Source: Paracoccaceae bacterium (GTDB lineage Bacteria > Pseudomonadota > Alphaproteobacteria > Rhodobacterales > Rhodobacteraceae). Taken from it: a DNA stretch of 18,049 nt. Below the pieces are notes generated by a model. It saw only the letters and a list, made by a program, of their open reading frames with translations. It did no database searches and was not told the origin of the DNA. The first letter of the stretch is position 1; every line of letters begins with the position of its first letter. The DNA lies in the NCBI GenBank assembly GCA_015487335.1, contig WFPZ01000196.1, positions 1 through 18,049 on the forward strand. The letters run 5' to 3'. The position numbers and the translations under genes are program-made. Shown one piece after another: positions 1-5,832 of the stretch.

Positions 1-1
1 C

Positions 2-634
2 GCCCCCGATCTGATGCACGCGATGCTGGCCGAGAAGATCGCCCATCCGCAGGCCGGCGCCAACTGCGCCTGGGTGCCCAGCCCCACCGCCGCCACGCTG
101 CATGCAACCCACTACCATCTGGTGGACGTGCTCGCCCGGCAGGAGGAAATCGCCGCCGGCGGGCCGCGCGCCCGGCTTTCCGAGCTGCTGACCATCCCGC
201 TGGCGCAGGGGGGATGGAGCGAGGAGGAAATCACCGCCGAGATCGAGAACAACGCCCAGGGCATCCTCGGCTACGTGGTGCGCTGGATCGACCAGGGGGT
301 GGGCTGCTCCAAGGTGCCCGACATCCACGACGTGGGCCTGATGGAAGACCGCGCCACCTGCCGCATCTCCAGCCAGGCGCTGGCCAACTGGCTGCACCAC
401 GGGGTGGTGAGCGAAGAGCGCGTGATGGAGGCGATGAAGAAGATGGCCGCCGTGGTGGACCGCCAGAACGCGGGCGATCCGTTCTATCTCGCCATGGCGC
501 CGGGGTACGATACCGTCGCCTTCAAGGCCGCCTGCGACCTGGTGTTCAAGGGCCGCGAGCAGCCCTCGGGCTATACCGAGCCGATCCTTCACGCCCGCCG
601 GCTGGAGCGCAAGGTGCAGCTGCGGGGGGCATAG
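2..634 (+). CDS. glcB: Malate synthase G, C-terminal part (5' end outside window)
   Basis: This is the last 210 codons of a malate synthase G, which condenses glyoxylate with acetyl-CoA to give malate in the glyoxylate/glycolate pathway. The reading frame is open from the first complete codon, so the gene begins upstream of the window. The conserved AGANCAWVPSPTAATLHA segment, the NNAQGILGYVVRWIDQGVGC segment, and the C-terminal VGLMEDRATCRISSQALANW and HARRLE stretches are typical of this enzyme's catalytic barrel end and C-terminal domain. The family is about 720 residues long, so roughly 70% is missing here. A GC-rich hairpin follows the stop codon, and a GlcG-family gene lies 63 bp downstream. 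In E. coli, glcG and glcB are also neighbours, which supports the assignment. No frameshift is visible. Confidence 0.95.
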   Translation, partial: APDLMHAMLAEKIAHPQAGANCAWVPSPTAATLHATHYHLVDVLARQEEIAAGGPRARLSELLTIPLAQGGWSEEEITAEIENNAQGILGYVVRWIDQGVGCSKVPDIHDVGLMEDRATCRISSQALANWLHHGVVSEERVMEAMKKMAAVVDRQNAGDPFYLAMAPGYDTVAFKAACDLVFKGREQPSGYTEPILHARRLERKVQLRGA

Positions 635-635
635 T

Positions 636-657
636 CCGGGGGCTGCCTGCCCCCCGG
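636..657 (+). terminator. GC-rich hairpin after malate synthase
   Basis: Arms CCGGGGGC and GCCCCCCGG pair around a TGCCT loop with one bulged C. The hairpin starts two bases after the malate synthase stop and is followed by CCCCCGGGATGG and then an A-rich stretch, with no U tract. From memory, similar C/G-run hairpins ending in CCCCCGGGAT recur after genes in Rhodobacterales. It may act as a weak terminator, an mRNA 3'-end stabiliser or an attenuator ahead of the GlcG-like gene. Confidence 0.4.
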
Positions 658-697
658 TCCCCCGGGATGGTTGAACGAAAAGAAAAAAGGAGCGGAC

Positions 698-1126
698 ATG
701 GCCGAGATTTCACTCAGGAAGGCGCGGACGATCATCCGCGCGGCGCTGGCGAAGGGGCGCGAGATGGGGCTCAAGCCGCTGTCGGTGGTGGTGCTGGATG
801 CCGGCGGCCACGTGAAGGCCTTCGAGCGCGAGGATGGCGCCAGCCCGGGGCGCTTCGCGATCGCCCAGGGCAAGGCCTTTGGCGCGGTGATGCTGGGCAT
901 GGGCGGCAGCGCGCAGATGGCGCGGGCCGAGCAGCAGGCCTATTTCATGGCCGCGGTCAACGGCGTTTACGGCGGCAAGGTAGTGCCGGTGCCCGGCGGG
1001 GTGCTGGTGCGTGATTCCCGCGGCCGGGTGCTGGGCGCGGTGGGGGTCACGGGCGATACCTCCGACAACGATCTGGCCGCCGCCATGGCCGGGATCGAGG
1101 CCGCCGGGCTGCAGGGCGAGGGCTGA
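698..1126 (+). CDS. GlcG/HbpS-family protein (heme-binding-like fold)
   Basis: A 142-residue protein of the GlcG/HbpS (DUF336) family. Recognisable signatures are SVVVLDAGGHVKAFEREDGA near residues 29-48, the KAFGAVMLGM stretch, the PVPGGVLVRD strand and the final GAVGVTGDTSDNDLAAAMAGI motif. HbpS from Streptomyces binds haem or iron. The role of GlcG in glycolate operons is not settled, so no precise function is claimed. The ATG at 698 is chosen because AGGAG lies five bases upstream and the family usually begins right at this helix; an in-frame TTG at 671 would add nine residues without a good ribosome site. The gene lies 63 bp after malate synthase and is probably co-transcribed through the intervening hairpin, which fits a glycolate/glyoxylate role. 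No signal peptide is visible. Confidence 0.85.
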   Translation: MAEISLRKARTIIRAALAKGREMGLKPLSVVVLDAGGHVKAFEREDGASPGRFAIAQGKAFGAVMLGMGGSAQMARAEQQAYFMAAVNGVYGGKVVPVPGGVLVRDSRGRVLGAVGVTGDTSDNDLAAAMAGIEAAGLQGEG

Positions 1127-1215
1127 ACCCGCCGCCCGGGCCCTGCTTGCCCCTTTTTCCGCGGACGCTTGCCGCTTATGTTGGCTGAAACCGCGACCGC
1201 GAAGAAAGGGGTGCC

Positions 1216-1992
1216 ATGTCACGGCCACGCGTCGGCATCATCGGCAACAGCTATCTGATCGGGGGCGATTATCCCGCCCACGCCAGCGGCACCATGAACA
1301 GCCAGGCGGTCTCGCAGGTGGCGGGCTGCCTGCCGCTTCTGATTCCGGCCGATCCGCGTTTCGTGTCCGTCGAGGAGCTGCTGGAAACCTTCGACGGCTT
1401 CCTGCTCACCGGCGGCCGGCCCAATGTTCACCCCGAGGAATACGGCGAAGAGCCCACCGAGGCCCATGGCGAGTTCGACCGCTGCCGCGATGCCATCACC
1501 CTGCCGCTGGTGCGCGCCTGCGTGGAGCGGGGCCAGCCCTTCTTCGGGGTGTGCCGCGGCTTTCAGGAGGTCAACGTGGCAATGGGAGGCACGCTGCACC
1601 CCGAAATCCGCGAGCTGCCGGGCCGGATGAACCACCGCATGCCCCCCGACGGTACCCTGGAAGAGAAATTCGCCCCGCGCCACTGCGTTCACTTCACCGA
1701 GGGTGGGCCGTTTCACAGGCTTCTCGGCACCACCGAGGTGATGACGAACACCCTCCACGGCCAGGGCATCAAGACGCCGGGCCGGCGGGTGGTGATCGAC
1801 GGGCGCGCCGAGGACGGCACGCCCGAGGCGATCTACATCGAGGGCGCGCCGGGGTTCACGCTTTCGGTCCAGTGGCACCCCGAATACAACGCCGCCAACG
1901 ATCCGGTCTCGCGCCCGCTGTTCGAAGCCTTCGGAAAGGCGGCGCGTGCCTGGGCGGCGGGCCGACGCGCAGCATCGCTCAGGACCGCCTGA
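1216..1992 (+). CDS. Gamma-glutamyl-GABA hydrolase-like class I glutamine amidotransferase (peptidase C26)
   Basis: A 258-residue cytoplasmic hydrolase of the peptidase C26 family (PuuD-like), which cleaves gamma-glutamyl amide bonds such as in gamma-glutamyl-GABA during putrescine breakdown. The nucleophile elbow is GVCRGFQ, with Cys113. The catalytic His221 and Glu223 lie in SVQWHPEY. The DGFLLTGGRPNVHPEEYG stretch at residues 60-77 is the usual oxyanion-side motif. Length and motif order match complete family members. AAAGGGG lies just upstream of the ATG. No other putrescine genes (puuA, puuB, puuC) are in the window, so the natural substrate is uncertain and the puuD symbol is withheld. 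It lies 89 bp after the GlcG-like gene, so it may have its own promoter, but only weak -35/-10 candidates are visible there. Confidence 0.88.
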   Translation: MSRPRVGIIGNSYLIGGDYPAHASGTMNSQAVSQVAGCLPLLIPADPRFVSVEELLETFDGFLLTGGRPNVHPEEYGEEPTEAHGEFDRCRDAITLPLVRACVERGQPFFGVCRGFQEVNVAMGGTLHPEIRELPGRMNHRMPPDGTLEEKFAPRHCVHFTEGGPFHRLLGTTEVMTNTLHGQGIKTPGRRVVIDGRAEDGTPEAIYIEGAPGFTLSVQWHPEYNAANDPVSRPLFEAFGKAARAWAAGRRAASLRTA

Positions 1993-2008
1993 AGCAACCG
2001 GAAAACGC

Positions 2009-2039
2009 TTGACCTTCCACCACGTGGAAGGCTTAGGCG
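2009..2039 (+). promoter_or_regulatory. CueR/HmrR-type (MerR family) copper-responsive promoter-operator
   Basis: TTGACC (2009-2014) is followed by a 19-bp spacer and TAGGCG (2034-2039). Within the spacer lies the dyad ACCTTCC-N7-GGAAGGC (2012-2032), part of a perfect 8-bp-arm inverted repeat at 2013-2031. The E. coli CueR site at copA has the same half-sites, the same N7 gap and the same overlong 19-bp spacer overlapping the -35. MerR-family activators need such long spacers because they untwist the promoter. A start site near 2046 would leave a leader of about 24 nt containing the AAGAGG ribosome site at 2056-2061. The -10 is poor by sigma-70 standards, as expected of an activator-dependent promoter. 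No merR-family gene is in the window. Confidence 0.75.
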
Positions 2040-2069
2040 TGTCGACGAGACAAACAAGAGGTTTGCCGC

Positions 2070-2492
2070 ATGCGCATGTCCGTTCTTCTGCTGATCCTGG
2101 CTGCCGCCGCCGTGGGGGGGTATTTCCTTCTGCCCGGTGATCAGCAGGCCGAAATTCCCACCGCCGCCACCGGTGAACCGATGGTCGAGGTGGTGGTCCC
2201 CGAGCTCACCGGCAATGCCAAGCTCGGCGAGAAGATATTCGAGGCCAAATGCGCCGTCTGCCATGGCCGCAACGCTGCCGGTCAGCAGGGCGTGGCGCCG
2301 CCGCTGGTGCACCAGATCTACCGTCCCGGCCACCATGCCGATGCCGCCTTCCTGCTGGCCCCCCGCAACGGCGTGCGCGCCCACCACTGGACCTTCGGCA
2401 ACATGCCTCCGGTGCCCGGCGTCACCGATGGCGAACTGAAGATGGTGGTGGCCTACATTCGCGCTCTGCAGCAGGCCAACGGCATCAACTGA
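2070..2492 (+). CDS. Small membrane-anchored c-type cytochrome, probably copper-regulated
   Basis: A 140-residue class I cytochrome c. Residues 1-22 form an uncleaved-looking hydrophobic anchor or signal segment, followed by an acidic linker. The haem site is CAVCH at 61-65, and Met112 in the FGNMPPVPG segment is the likely sixth ligand. The last 20 residues form the usual C-terminal helix. The region between haem site and Met is rich in His (81, 88, 89, 105, 106), which might bind metal; that is inference. The ATG at 2070 has AAGAGG eight bases upstream; an ATG at 2076 is an alternative. The CueR-type promoter in front suggests induction by copper. I recall similar cytochromes near copper-resistance genes in Rhodobacterales, but cannot verify this here. 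It is convergent with kynureninase. The electron partner is unknown. Confidence 0.88.
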   Translation: MRMSVLLLILAAAAVGGYFLLPGDQQAEIPTAATGEPMVEVVVPELTGNAKLGEKIFEAKCAVCHGRNAAGQQGVAPPLVHQIYRPGHHADAAFLLAPRNGVRAHHWTFGNMPPVPGVTDGELKMVVAYIRALQQANGIN

Positions 2493-2513
2493 GCCATGCC
2501 GCATGTGCCCCGG

Positions 2514-2549
2514 GGCGCGCCATCGCCGCCTCGGGCGGAAGGCCGCGCC
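2514..2549. terminator. Possible bidirectional hairpin between convergent cytochrome and kynU
   Basis: In the 59-bp gap between the two stop codons an outer stem GGCGCG/CGCGCC (2514-2519 with 2544-2549) encloses an inner stem CCGCC/GGCGG (2526-2530 with 2534-2538). It can fold in either transcript. No U tract is present, so factor-independent termination is doubtful. Confidence 0.3.
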
Positions 2550-2551
2550 GC

Positions 2552-3745
2552 TCAGGTGACGGGGGCGCGGGCTCTGTATTCGGGCCGGTCCCACAGCCGG
2601 TTCTTCATGATGTCGGCAAGCGCGGCGGCGGCGCGGCGGATGTCGGCCTCGCCGATATAGAGCGGCGCGATGCCGAAGCGCATGATGTCGGGGGCGCGGA
2701 AATCGCCGATGACGCCGCGCCCGATCAGCGCCTGGATCACCGCGTAGCCCTCGGCAAAGCGGAAAGAGACCTGGCTGCCGCGCCTGGCCGGGGCGCGCGG
2801 GGTGACGAGGCTCAGCTCGGGGCAGCTGTCCTCCACCAGATCGATGAACAGCGCGGTGAGTTCCTCCGCCCGGGCGGCCAGCGCGGCCATGTCCACGCCC
2901 TCCCAGATGTCGAGCGCGGCCTCGAGCGCGGCCATCTGCAGCACCGGCGGGGTGCCGATGCGCATCCGCCCGATGCCCGGCGCGGGGGCGTATCCGGGGG
3001 AGAAGTCGAAGGGGCGTTCGTGGCCGAGCCAGCCCGGAAGCGCCGGGCGGACGGCAGGCAGGTGTTCGGGGGCCACGTAGATGAAGGCCGGGGCGCCGGG
3101 GCCGGCGTTGAGGTACTTGTAGGTGCAGCCGGCCGCGAAATCGGCCCGCGCGGCGGCCACGTCCACCGGCAGCGCGCCGGCGGAATGGGCCAGATCCCAG
3201 ATGGTGAGCGCGCCCACGGCATGGGCGCGGGCGGTGAGGGCGGCCATGTCGTGGCGCCGGCCGGTGCGGTAGTCGACCTCGCTCAGCAGCAGTGCGGCGA
3301 CCGATTCGTCGAGGGCGTCCGCCACCTGCCCGGGGCCGACGATCCTCAGCTCGTGGCCCTGCCCGAGGGTGCGGATCAGCCCCTCCGCCATGTAGAGATC
3401 GGAGGGGAAGTTGCCGGAATCGCTGAGAATGACCTTTCGCCCGGGGCGCATCTCGAGCGCTGCCGCCAGCGCCTGGTAGATCTTCACCGAGAGCGTGTCG
3501 CCCACCATCACCGAGCCTTCGGGCGCGCCGATCAGCCGGCCGATGCGCTCGCCCAGCCGGGCCGGCCAGCCCATCCATCCGGCCCGGTTCCAGGCAGTGA
3601 TCAGCATCTCGCCCCACTCTGCCCGCAGGGTGCGCATCACCCGCCCGGCGGCGGCCTTGGGCAGCGGGCCGAGGGAATTGCCGTCGAGGTAGACCACCCC
3701 CTCGGGCAGCTCGAACAGGGCCCTGGTATGGGCGAAATCCGTCAT
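2552..3745 (-). CDS. kynU: Kynureninase
   Basis: A 397-residue PLP enzyme that hydrolyses L-kynurenine to anthranilate and L-alanine in tryptophan breakdown. The DGNSLGPLP motif lies at 21-29, SDSGNFPSDLYMAEG at 108-122, the aspartate that pairs with the PLP ring nitrogen is Asp184 in IWDLAHSAGALP, and Lys210 in CTYKYLNAGPGAP forms the Schiff base. RIGTPPVLQMAAL (262-274) and DFRAPDIMRFGIAPLYI are the usual C-terminal elements. The length is normal for the family. The gene starts nine bases after the SDR stop, so the two are almost certainly one operon. The ribosome site is only CGGCGG, suggesting translational coupling. No tryptophan dioxygenase or kynurenine formamidase gene is in the window. 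Confidence 0.95.
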   Translation of the reverse strand: MTDFAHTRALFELPEGVVYLDGNSLGPLPKAAAGRVMRTLRAEWGEMLITAWNRAGWMGWPARLGERIGRLIGAPEGSVMVGDTLSVKIYQALAAALEMRPGRKVILSDSGNFPSDLYMAEGLIRTLGQGHELRIVGPGQVADALDESVAALLLSEVDYRTGRRHDMAALTARAHAVGALTIWDLAHSAGALPVDVAAARADFAAGCTYKYLNAGPGAPAFIYVAPEHLPAVRPALPGWLGHERPFDFSPGYAPAPGIGRMRIGTPPVLQMAALEAALDIWEGVDMAALAARAEELTALFIDLVEDSCPELSLVTPRAPARRGSQVSFRFAEGYAVIQALIGRGVIGDFRAPDIMRFGIAPLYIGEADIRRAAAALADIMKNRLWDRPEYRARAPVT

Positions 3746-3754
3746 CCGCCGGGC

Positions 3755-4519
3755 TCAGACCTGCCCGCCGGCGATCTGGATGCACTGGGCGTTGACGCTT
3801 TGCGAGCCCGGCAGGCACAGCCACAGGGCCGCGGCGGCCACCTCGTCGGGGGCGATCAGGCGCTTGTGGCGGTTGGCGCGGATCATGCCTTGCAGCGCCT
3901 CCTCCTCCGTGATGCCGGCGCGCGCGGCGATGGCGGCGGCGTTGCGCTCGACGATCGGGGTGTCCACGTAGCCCGGACACAGGGCGTTGAAGGTGACCGG
4001 CCCGCCCATGCGCTCTTCGGAGAGCGCGCGGATCATGCCGATGACCCCGTGCTTGGAGGCGGTGTAGGCGGCCGCCCCCTTCAGCCCGCGCACCCCGGCG
4101 ATGGAGGAGACCACGATCACCCGCCCCCAGCCCGTCTTGTCCATGGAGCGCAGCGATTCGCGCACCGTGAGGAAGGCGCCGGTGAGATTGGTGGCGAGGA
4201 TCCGGTTCCACAGTTCGAGATCCGTCTTGTGGAAGGCCCGGCCCTCGGCGATGCCGGCATTGGCCACGCAGATCTGCACCGGGCCGCGTTCGGCCACCGC
4301 GATGGCGGTGCCGTCGACCACGCTGGCCTCCTCGTTCACGTCCATCACCAGCGGATGCAACCCCGGATGGGCGGCCGCGGCCTCTTCCAGCGGGCCGGCC
4401 CGGCGGCCGGTGATGGTGACCTGCGCGCCTTCTGCGGCCAGGGCGCGCGCGATTGCCAGCCCGATCCCGGTGCCGCCGCCGGTGACAAGGGCGTGTCTTC
4501 CTTCGAGATGCCTGCTCAT
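3755..4519 (-). CDS. Short-chain dehydrogenase/reductase (SDR), first gene of kynU operon
   Basis: A 254-residue classical SDR. The nucleotide-binding TGGGTGIG is at 13-20, Asp60 contacts the adenine, and NAG is at 87-89. The catalytic tetrad is Asn111, Ser139, Tyr152 and Lys156 (YTASK). The second strand ends in TGRR (38-40) with no acidic residue, which usually means NADP(H) preference. The ATG at 4519 is chosen because GGGAGGA lies just upstream and the protein then begins at the normal SDR N-terminus; the frame stays open for another 40 codons, but that extension looks unlike protein. Overall it resembles 3-hydroxybutyrate or 3-hydroxyacyl-CoA dehydrogenases and BadH-like enzymes. Its pairing with kynureninase suggests a later step of anthranilate or aromatic breakdown, which is inference. 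Confidence 0.88.
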   Translation of the reverse strand: MSRHLEGRHALVTGGGTGIGLAIARALAAEGAQVTITGRRAGPLEEAAAAHPGLHPLVMDVNEEASVVDGTAIAVAERGPVQICVANAGIAEGRAFHKTDLELWNRILATNLTGAFLTVRESLRSMDKTGWGRVIVVSSIAGVRGLKGAAAYTASKHGVIGMIRALSEERMGGPVTFNALCPGYVDTPIVERNAAAIAARAGITEEEALQGMIRANRHKRLIAPDEVAAAALWLCLPGSQSVNAQCIQIAGGQV

Positions 4520-4591
4520 CCTATCCTCCCTTTCGCGGCCGCAGCTTGGCCCGCGCAGCGGCAGGCCGCAAGCCCGGCCGTCAGGTTTTTC

Positions 4592-4621
4592 TGGACAAGC
4601 CCGCCCCCGGCACGGAATGAT
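4592..4621 (+). promoter_or_regulatory. Candidate sigma-70 promoter for the methyltransferase-like gene
   Basis: TGGACA (4592-4597, 5 of 6 matches to TTGACA) is followed by an 18-bp spacer and AATGAT (4616-4621, 4 of 6). A start near 4628 would give a leader of about 47 nt. It lies in the 155-bp gap between the divergent SDR and methyltransferase genes. No equally good promoter was found on the other strand for the SDR. Confidence 0.35.
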
Positions 4622-4674
4622 CGCAGCCCGGAGTTTCAATCAGGGGGCGCGGTATCTGCTCCCGGGGAGTTTGC

Positions 4675-5124
4675 ATGAAGAAGTGGGTCGATCTGCCGCC
4701 GGTGTGGCTGCTGTTTTTCCTGATCCTGGCCTGGGGGCTGGCGCGGCTCTTGCCGCAGTGGAACGTGGCCTTTGGGGGCCAGGGCTGGCTGGCGGCGGGG
4801 CTGGCCGCGGCTGGCGTGGCGCTGTTTGCGCTTGCGGTGCGCGAGATGTTTCGCGCCCGCACCACCGTGATGCCGCGCGAGCGCCCCTCGGCGCTGGTCA
4901 GCACGGGCGTCTTTCGTCTGAGCCGGAACCCGATCTACCTGGCCGATACGCTGTTGCTGCTGGCCTGGGTGATCTGGCTGGGCAACCCGGCGGGGCTGCT
5001 GCTGGTGCCGCTGTTCATGCGGCTGATCGCGCGGCGTTTCATCGAGGGCGAGGAGGCGGCGCTGCGGGCCGAGTTCGGCGAGGCGTTCGAGGCCTGGGCG
5101 CGGCGCACCCGCCGGTGGATCTGA
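4675..5124 (+). CDS. Isoprenylcysteine carboxyl methyltransferase-like integral membrane protein
   Basis: A 149-residue membrane protein of the ICMT/phospholipid methyltransferase (PEMT/NnrU-like) superfamily. Hydrophobic segments lie at about 8-26, 38-56 and 90-118. The signature GVFRLSRNPIYLA (78-90) followed by RFIEGEEAALRAEFGEAFEAW (121-141) is the S-adenosylmethionine- and substrate-binding end of the family. Bacteria do not prenylate proteins in the eukaryotic way, and many such proteins have no known substrate, so only the family is assigned. GGGGAG lies six bases before the ATG. The gene stands alone, divergent from the SDR and convergent with the rhodanese. Confidence 0.85.
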   Translation: MKKWVDLPPVWLLFFLILAWGLARLLPQWNVAFGGQGWLAAGLAAAGVALFALAVREMFRARTTVMPRERPSALVSTGVFRLSRNPIYLADTLLLLAWVIWLGNPAGLLLVPLFMRLIARRFIEGEEAALRAEFGEAFEAWARRTRRWI

Positions 5125-5135
5125 GATGACGGCCG

Positions 5136-5161
5136 GGCGGCGGGGCCGGCTGGCCGCCGCC
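5136..5161. terminator. GC-rich hairpin between convergent methyltransferase and rhodanese genes
   Basis: A stem GGCGGC plus GGCC (5136-5141 and 5144-5147) pairs with GGCC and GCCGCC (5152-5161). A GG bulge interrupts one arm and the loop is GGCT. It fills most of the 47-bp gap between the two stop codons. There is no U tract, so its role as a terminator is uncertain. Confidence 0.3.
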
Positions 5162-5171
5162 GCGGCAAGGC

Positions 5172-5696
5172 TCACTCGCCGAGCACGGCCGCCAGGCGCG
5201 GAGCGATTTCTGCCTCGGTGCCGGGATAGACGGGCAGGCCGCGGGCGATCCAGCCCGGGCCGGCGGCCGAGCCGGCCATGCCCTCGGGGACGTCCACCAG
5301 CCCCGGAAATCCCTGCCGGGCCAGGGTGCTGACCGCATAGCCTGAGCGGCTGCCGGTGCGGCAGATCAGGGCGATAGGCTTGTCGGGGTAGCTCTGGCGC
5401 AGCCTGACCAGCGCCTGCACGAAGCCCGGGTCGCGCAGGTTGATGGCCACCGCGCCCTCGCCGATGCCGGTTTCGGCCCATTCGGGCGGGGTGCGGATAT
5501 CGACCAGGATGATCTCGCCGGCAAGCGCGGCGTCGTGGGCGGCGGGGGCATCCATGGTCTGGTACTCCTGGGGTTGGGCAAGGGCCGGCGTGGCGGCGAG
5601 GGGGGCAAGGGCGGTGGTTGCGGCCGCGCCCGCGGCGACCTGCAGGATTCGACGCCTGGTGAGGCCGTAAACGGGGGTGGTGACTTGTGGTCGCAT
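5172..5696 (-). CDS. Tat-exported single-domain rhodanese-like protein
   Basis: A 174-residue protein with a twin-arginine signal: TRRRIL at 13-18, then an alanine-rich hydrophobic stretch ending in TPALA at 36-40, the probable cleavage site. The mature part is one rhodanese domain with IILVDIRTPPEWAETG (62-77) and the active-site loop CRTGSRSGY starting at Cys112. Rhodaneses move sulfane sulfur, for example thiosulfate to cyanide in vitro, but the periplasmic substrate here is unknown. The ATG at 5696 is chosen because GGAG sits about eight bases upstream and places the arginine pair correctly; an upstream in-frame start would bury the signal peptide. It is divergent from pntA and shares its control region. 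A functional link with transhydrogenase is not obvious. Confidence 0.87.
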   Translation of the reverse strand: MRPQVTTPVYGLTRRRILQVAAGAAATTALAPLAATPALAQPQEYQTMDAPAAHDAALAGEIILVDIRTPPEWAETGIGEGAVAINLRDPGFVQALVRLRQSYPDKPIALICRTGSRSGYAVSTLARQGFPGLVDVPEGMAGSAAGPGWIARGLPVYPGTEAEIAPRLAAVLGE

Positions 5697-5728
5697 CTGG
5701 TCTGCTCCGCGTTGAATTTGCTTTTTTG

Positions 5729-5756
5729 AATATGATCGGAAAGTAAGCTGTTGCAA
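5729..5756 (-). promoter_or_regulatory. Candidate promoter for the rhodanese gene
   Basis: On the minus strand, TTGCAA (5756-5751) is followed by a 16-bp spacer and CATATT (5734-5729); each matches the sigma-70 consensus at four of six positions. This is the AT-richest part of the divergent gap. The -35 coincides with one arm of the TTGCAAT inverted repeat, so a protein bound there would block this promoter. Confidence 0.35.
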
Positions 5757-5775
5757 TGCCCGCCCGGTATTGCAA
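5751..5775. promoter_or_regulatory. Inverted repeat TTGCAAT-N11-ATTGCAA, candidate operator
   Basis: Seven-base arms at 5751-5757 and 5769-5775 are exact reverse complements, centred 18 bp apart, and several inner bases are also symmetric. It lies in the 136-bp gap between the divergent rhodanese and pntA genes, overlapping the candidate rhodanese -35 and upstream of the pntA leader. I do not recognise the regulator. Confidence 0.4.
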
Positions 5776-5795
5776 GACAAGACAAAAGGTCACAC

Positions 5796-5819
5796 ATGCG
5801 CGGGCTGCGCGAAGACTGA
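5796..5819 (+). CDS. Seven-codon leader ORF (MRGLRED) upstream of pntA
   Basis: ATG at 5796 has AAAAGG (5784-5789) at a good six-base distance and reads seven codons to TGA at 5817-5819. The pntA ribosome site GGAGGAG begins one base after this stop's neighbouring A, and the pntA TTG start lies 13 bases past the stop. A ribosome ending here would cover the pntA site, so coupling or leader control is possible. It may equally be chance in a short sequence. There is no amino-acid run of the attenuator type. Confidence 0.3.
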   Translation: MRGLRED

Positions 5820-5832
5820 AGGAGGAGCGGTC

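Noticed and set aside
1147..1182. Possible promoter in front of the C26 hydrolase
   Set aside because: TTTTCC-N16-TATGTT can be drawn, but the -35 matches only three positions, too weak to list as a feature.
1833..4211. 792-codon minus-strand frame over the C26 hydrolase, cytochrome, kynU and SDR
   Set aside because: It is a shadow of kynU and the SDR in another frame, runs antisense through two plus-strand genes and has Arg/His/Pro-rich composition.
5770..5832. N-terminal extension of PntA from an upstream TTG
   Set aside because: The family begins at MKIGTPKE, and GGAGGAG is placed for the TTG at 5833. The upstream TTG is part of the inverted repeat.
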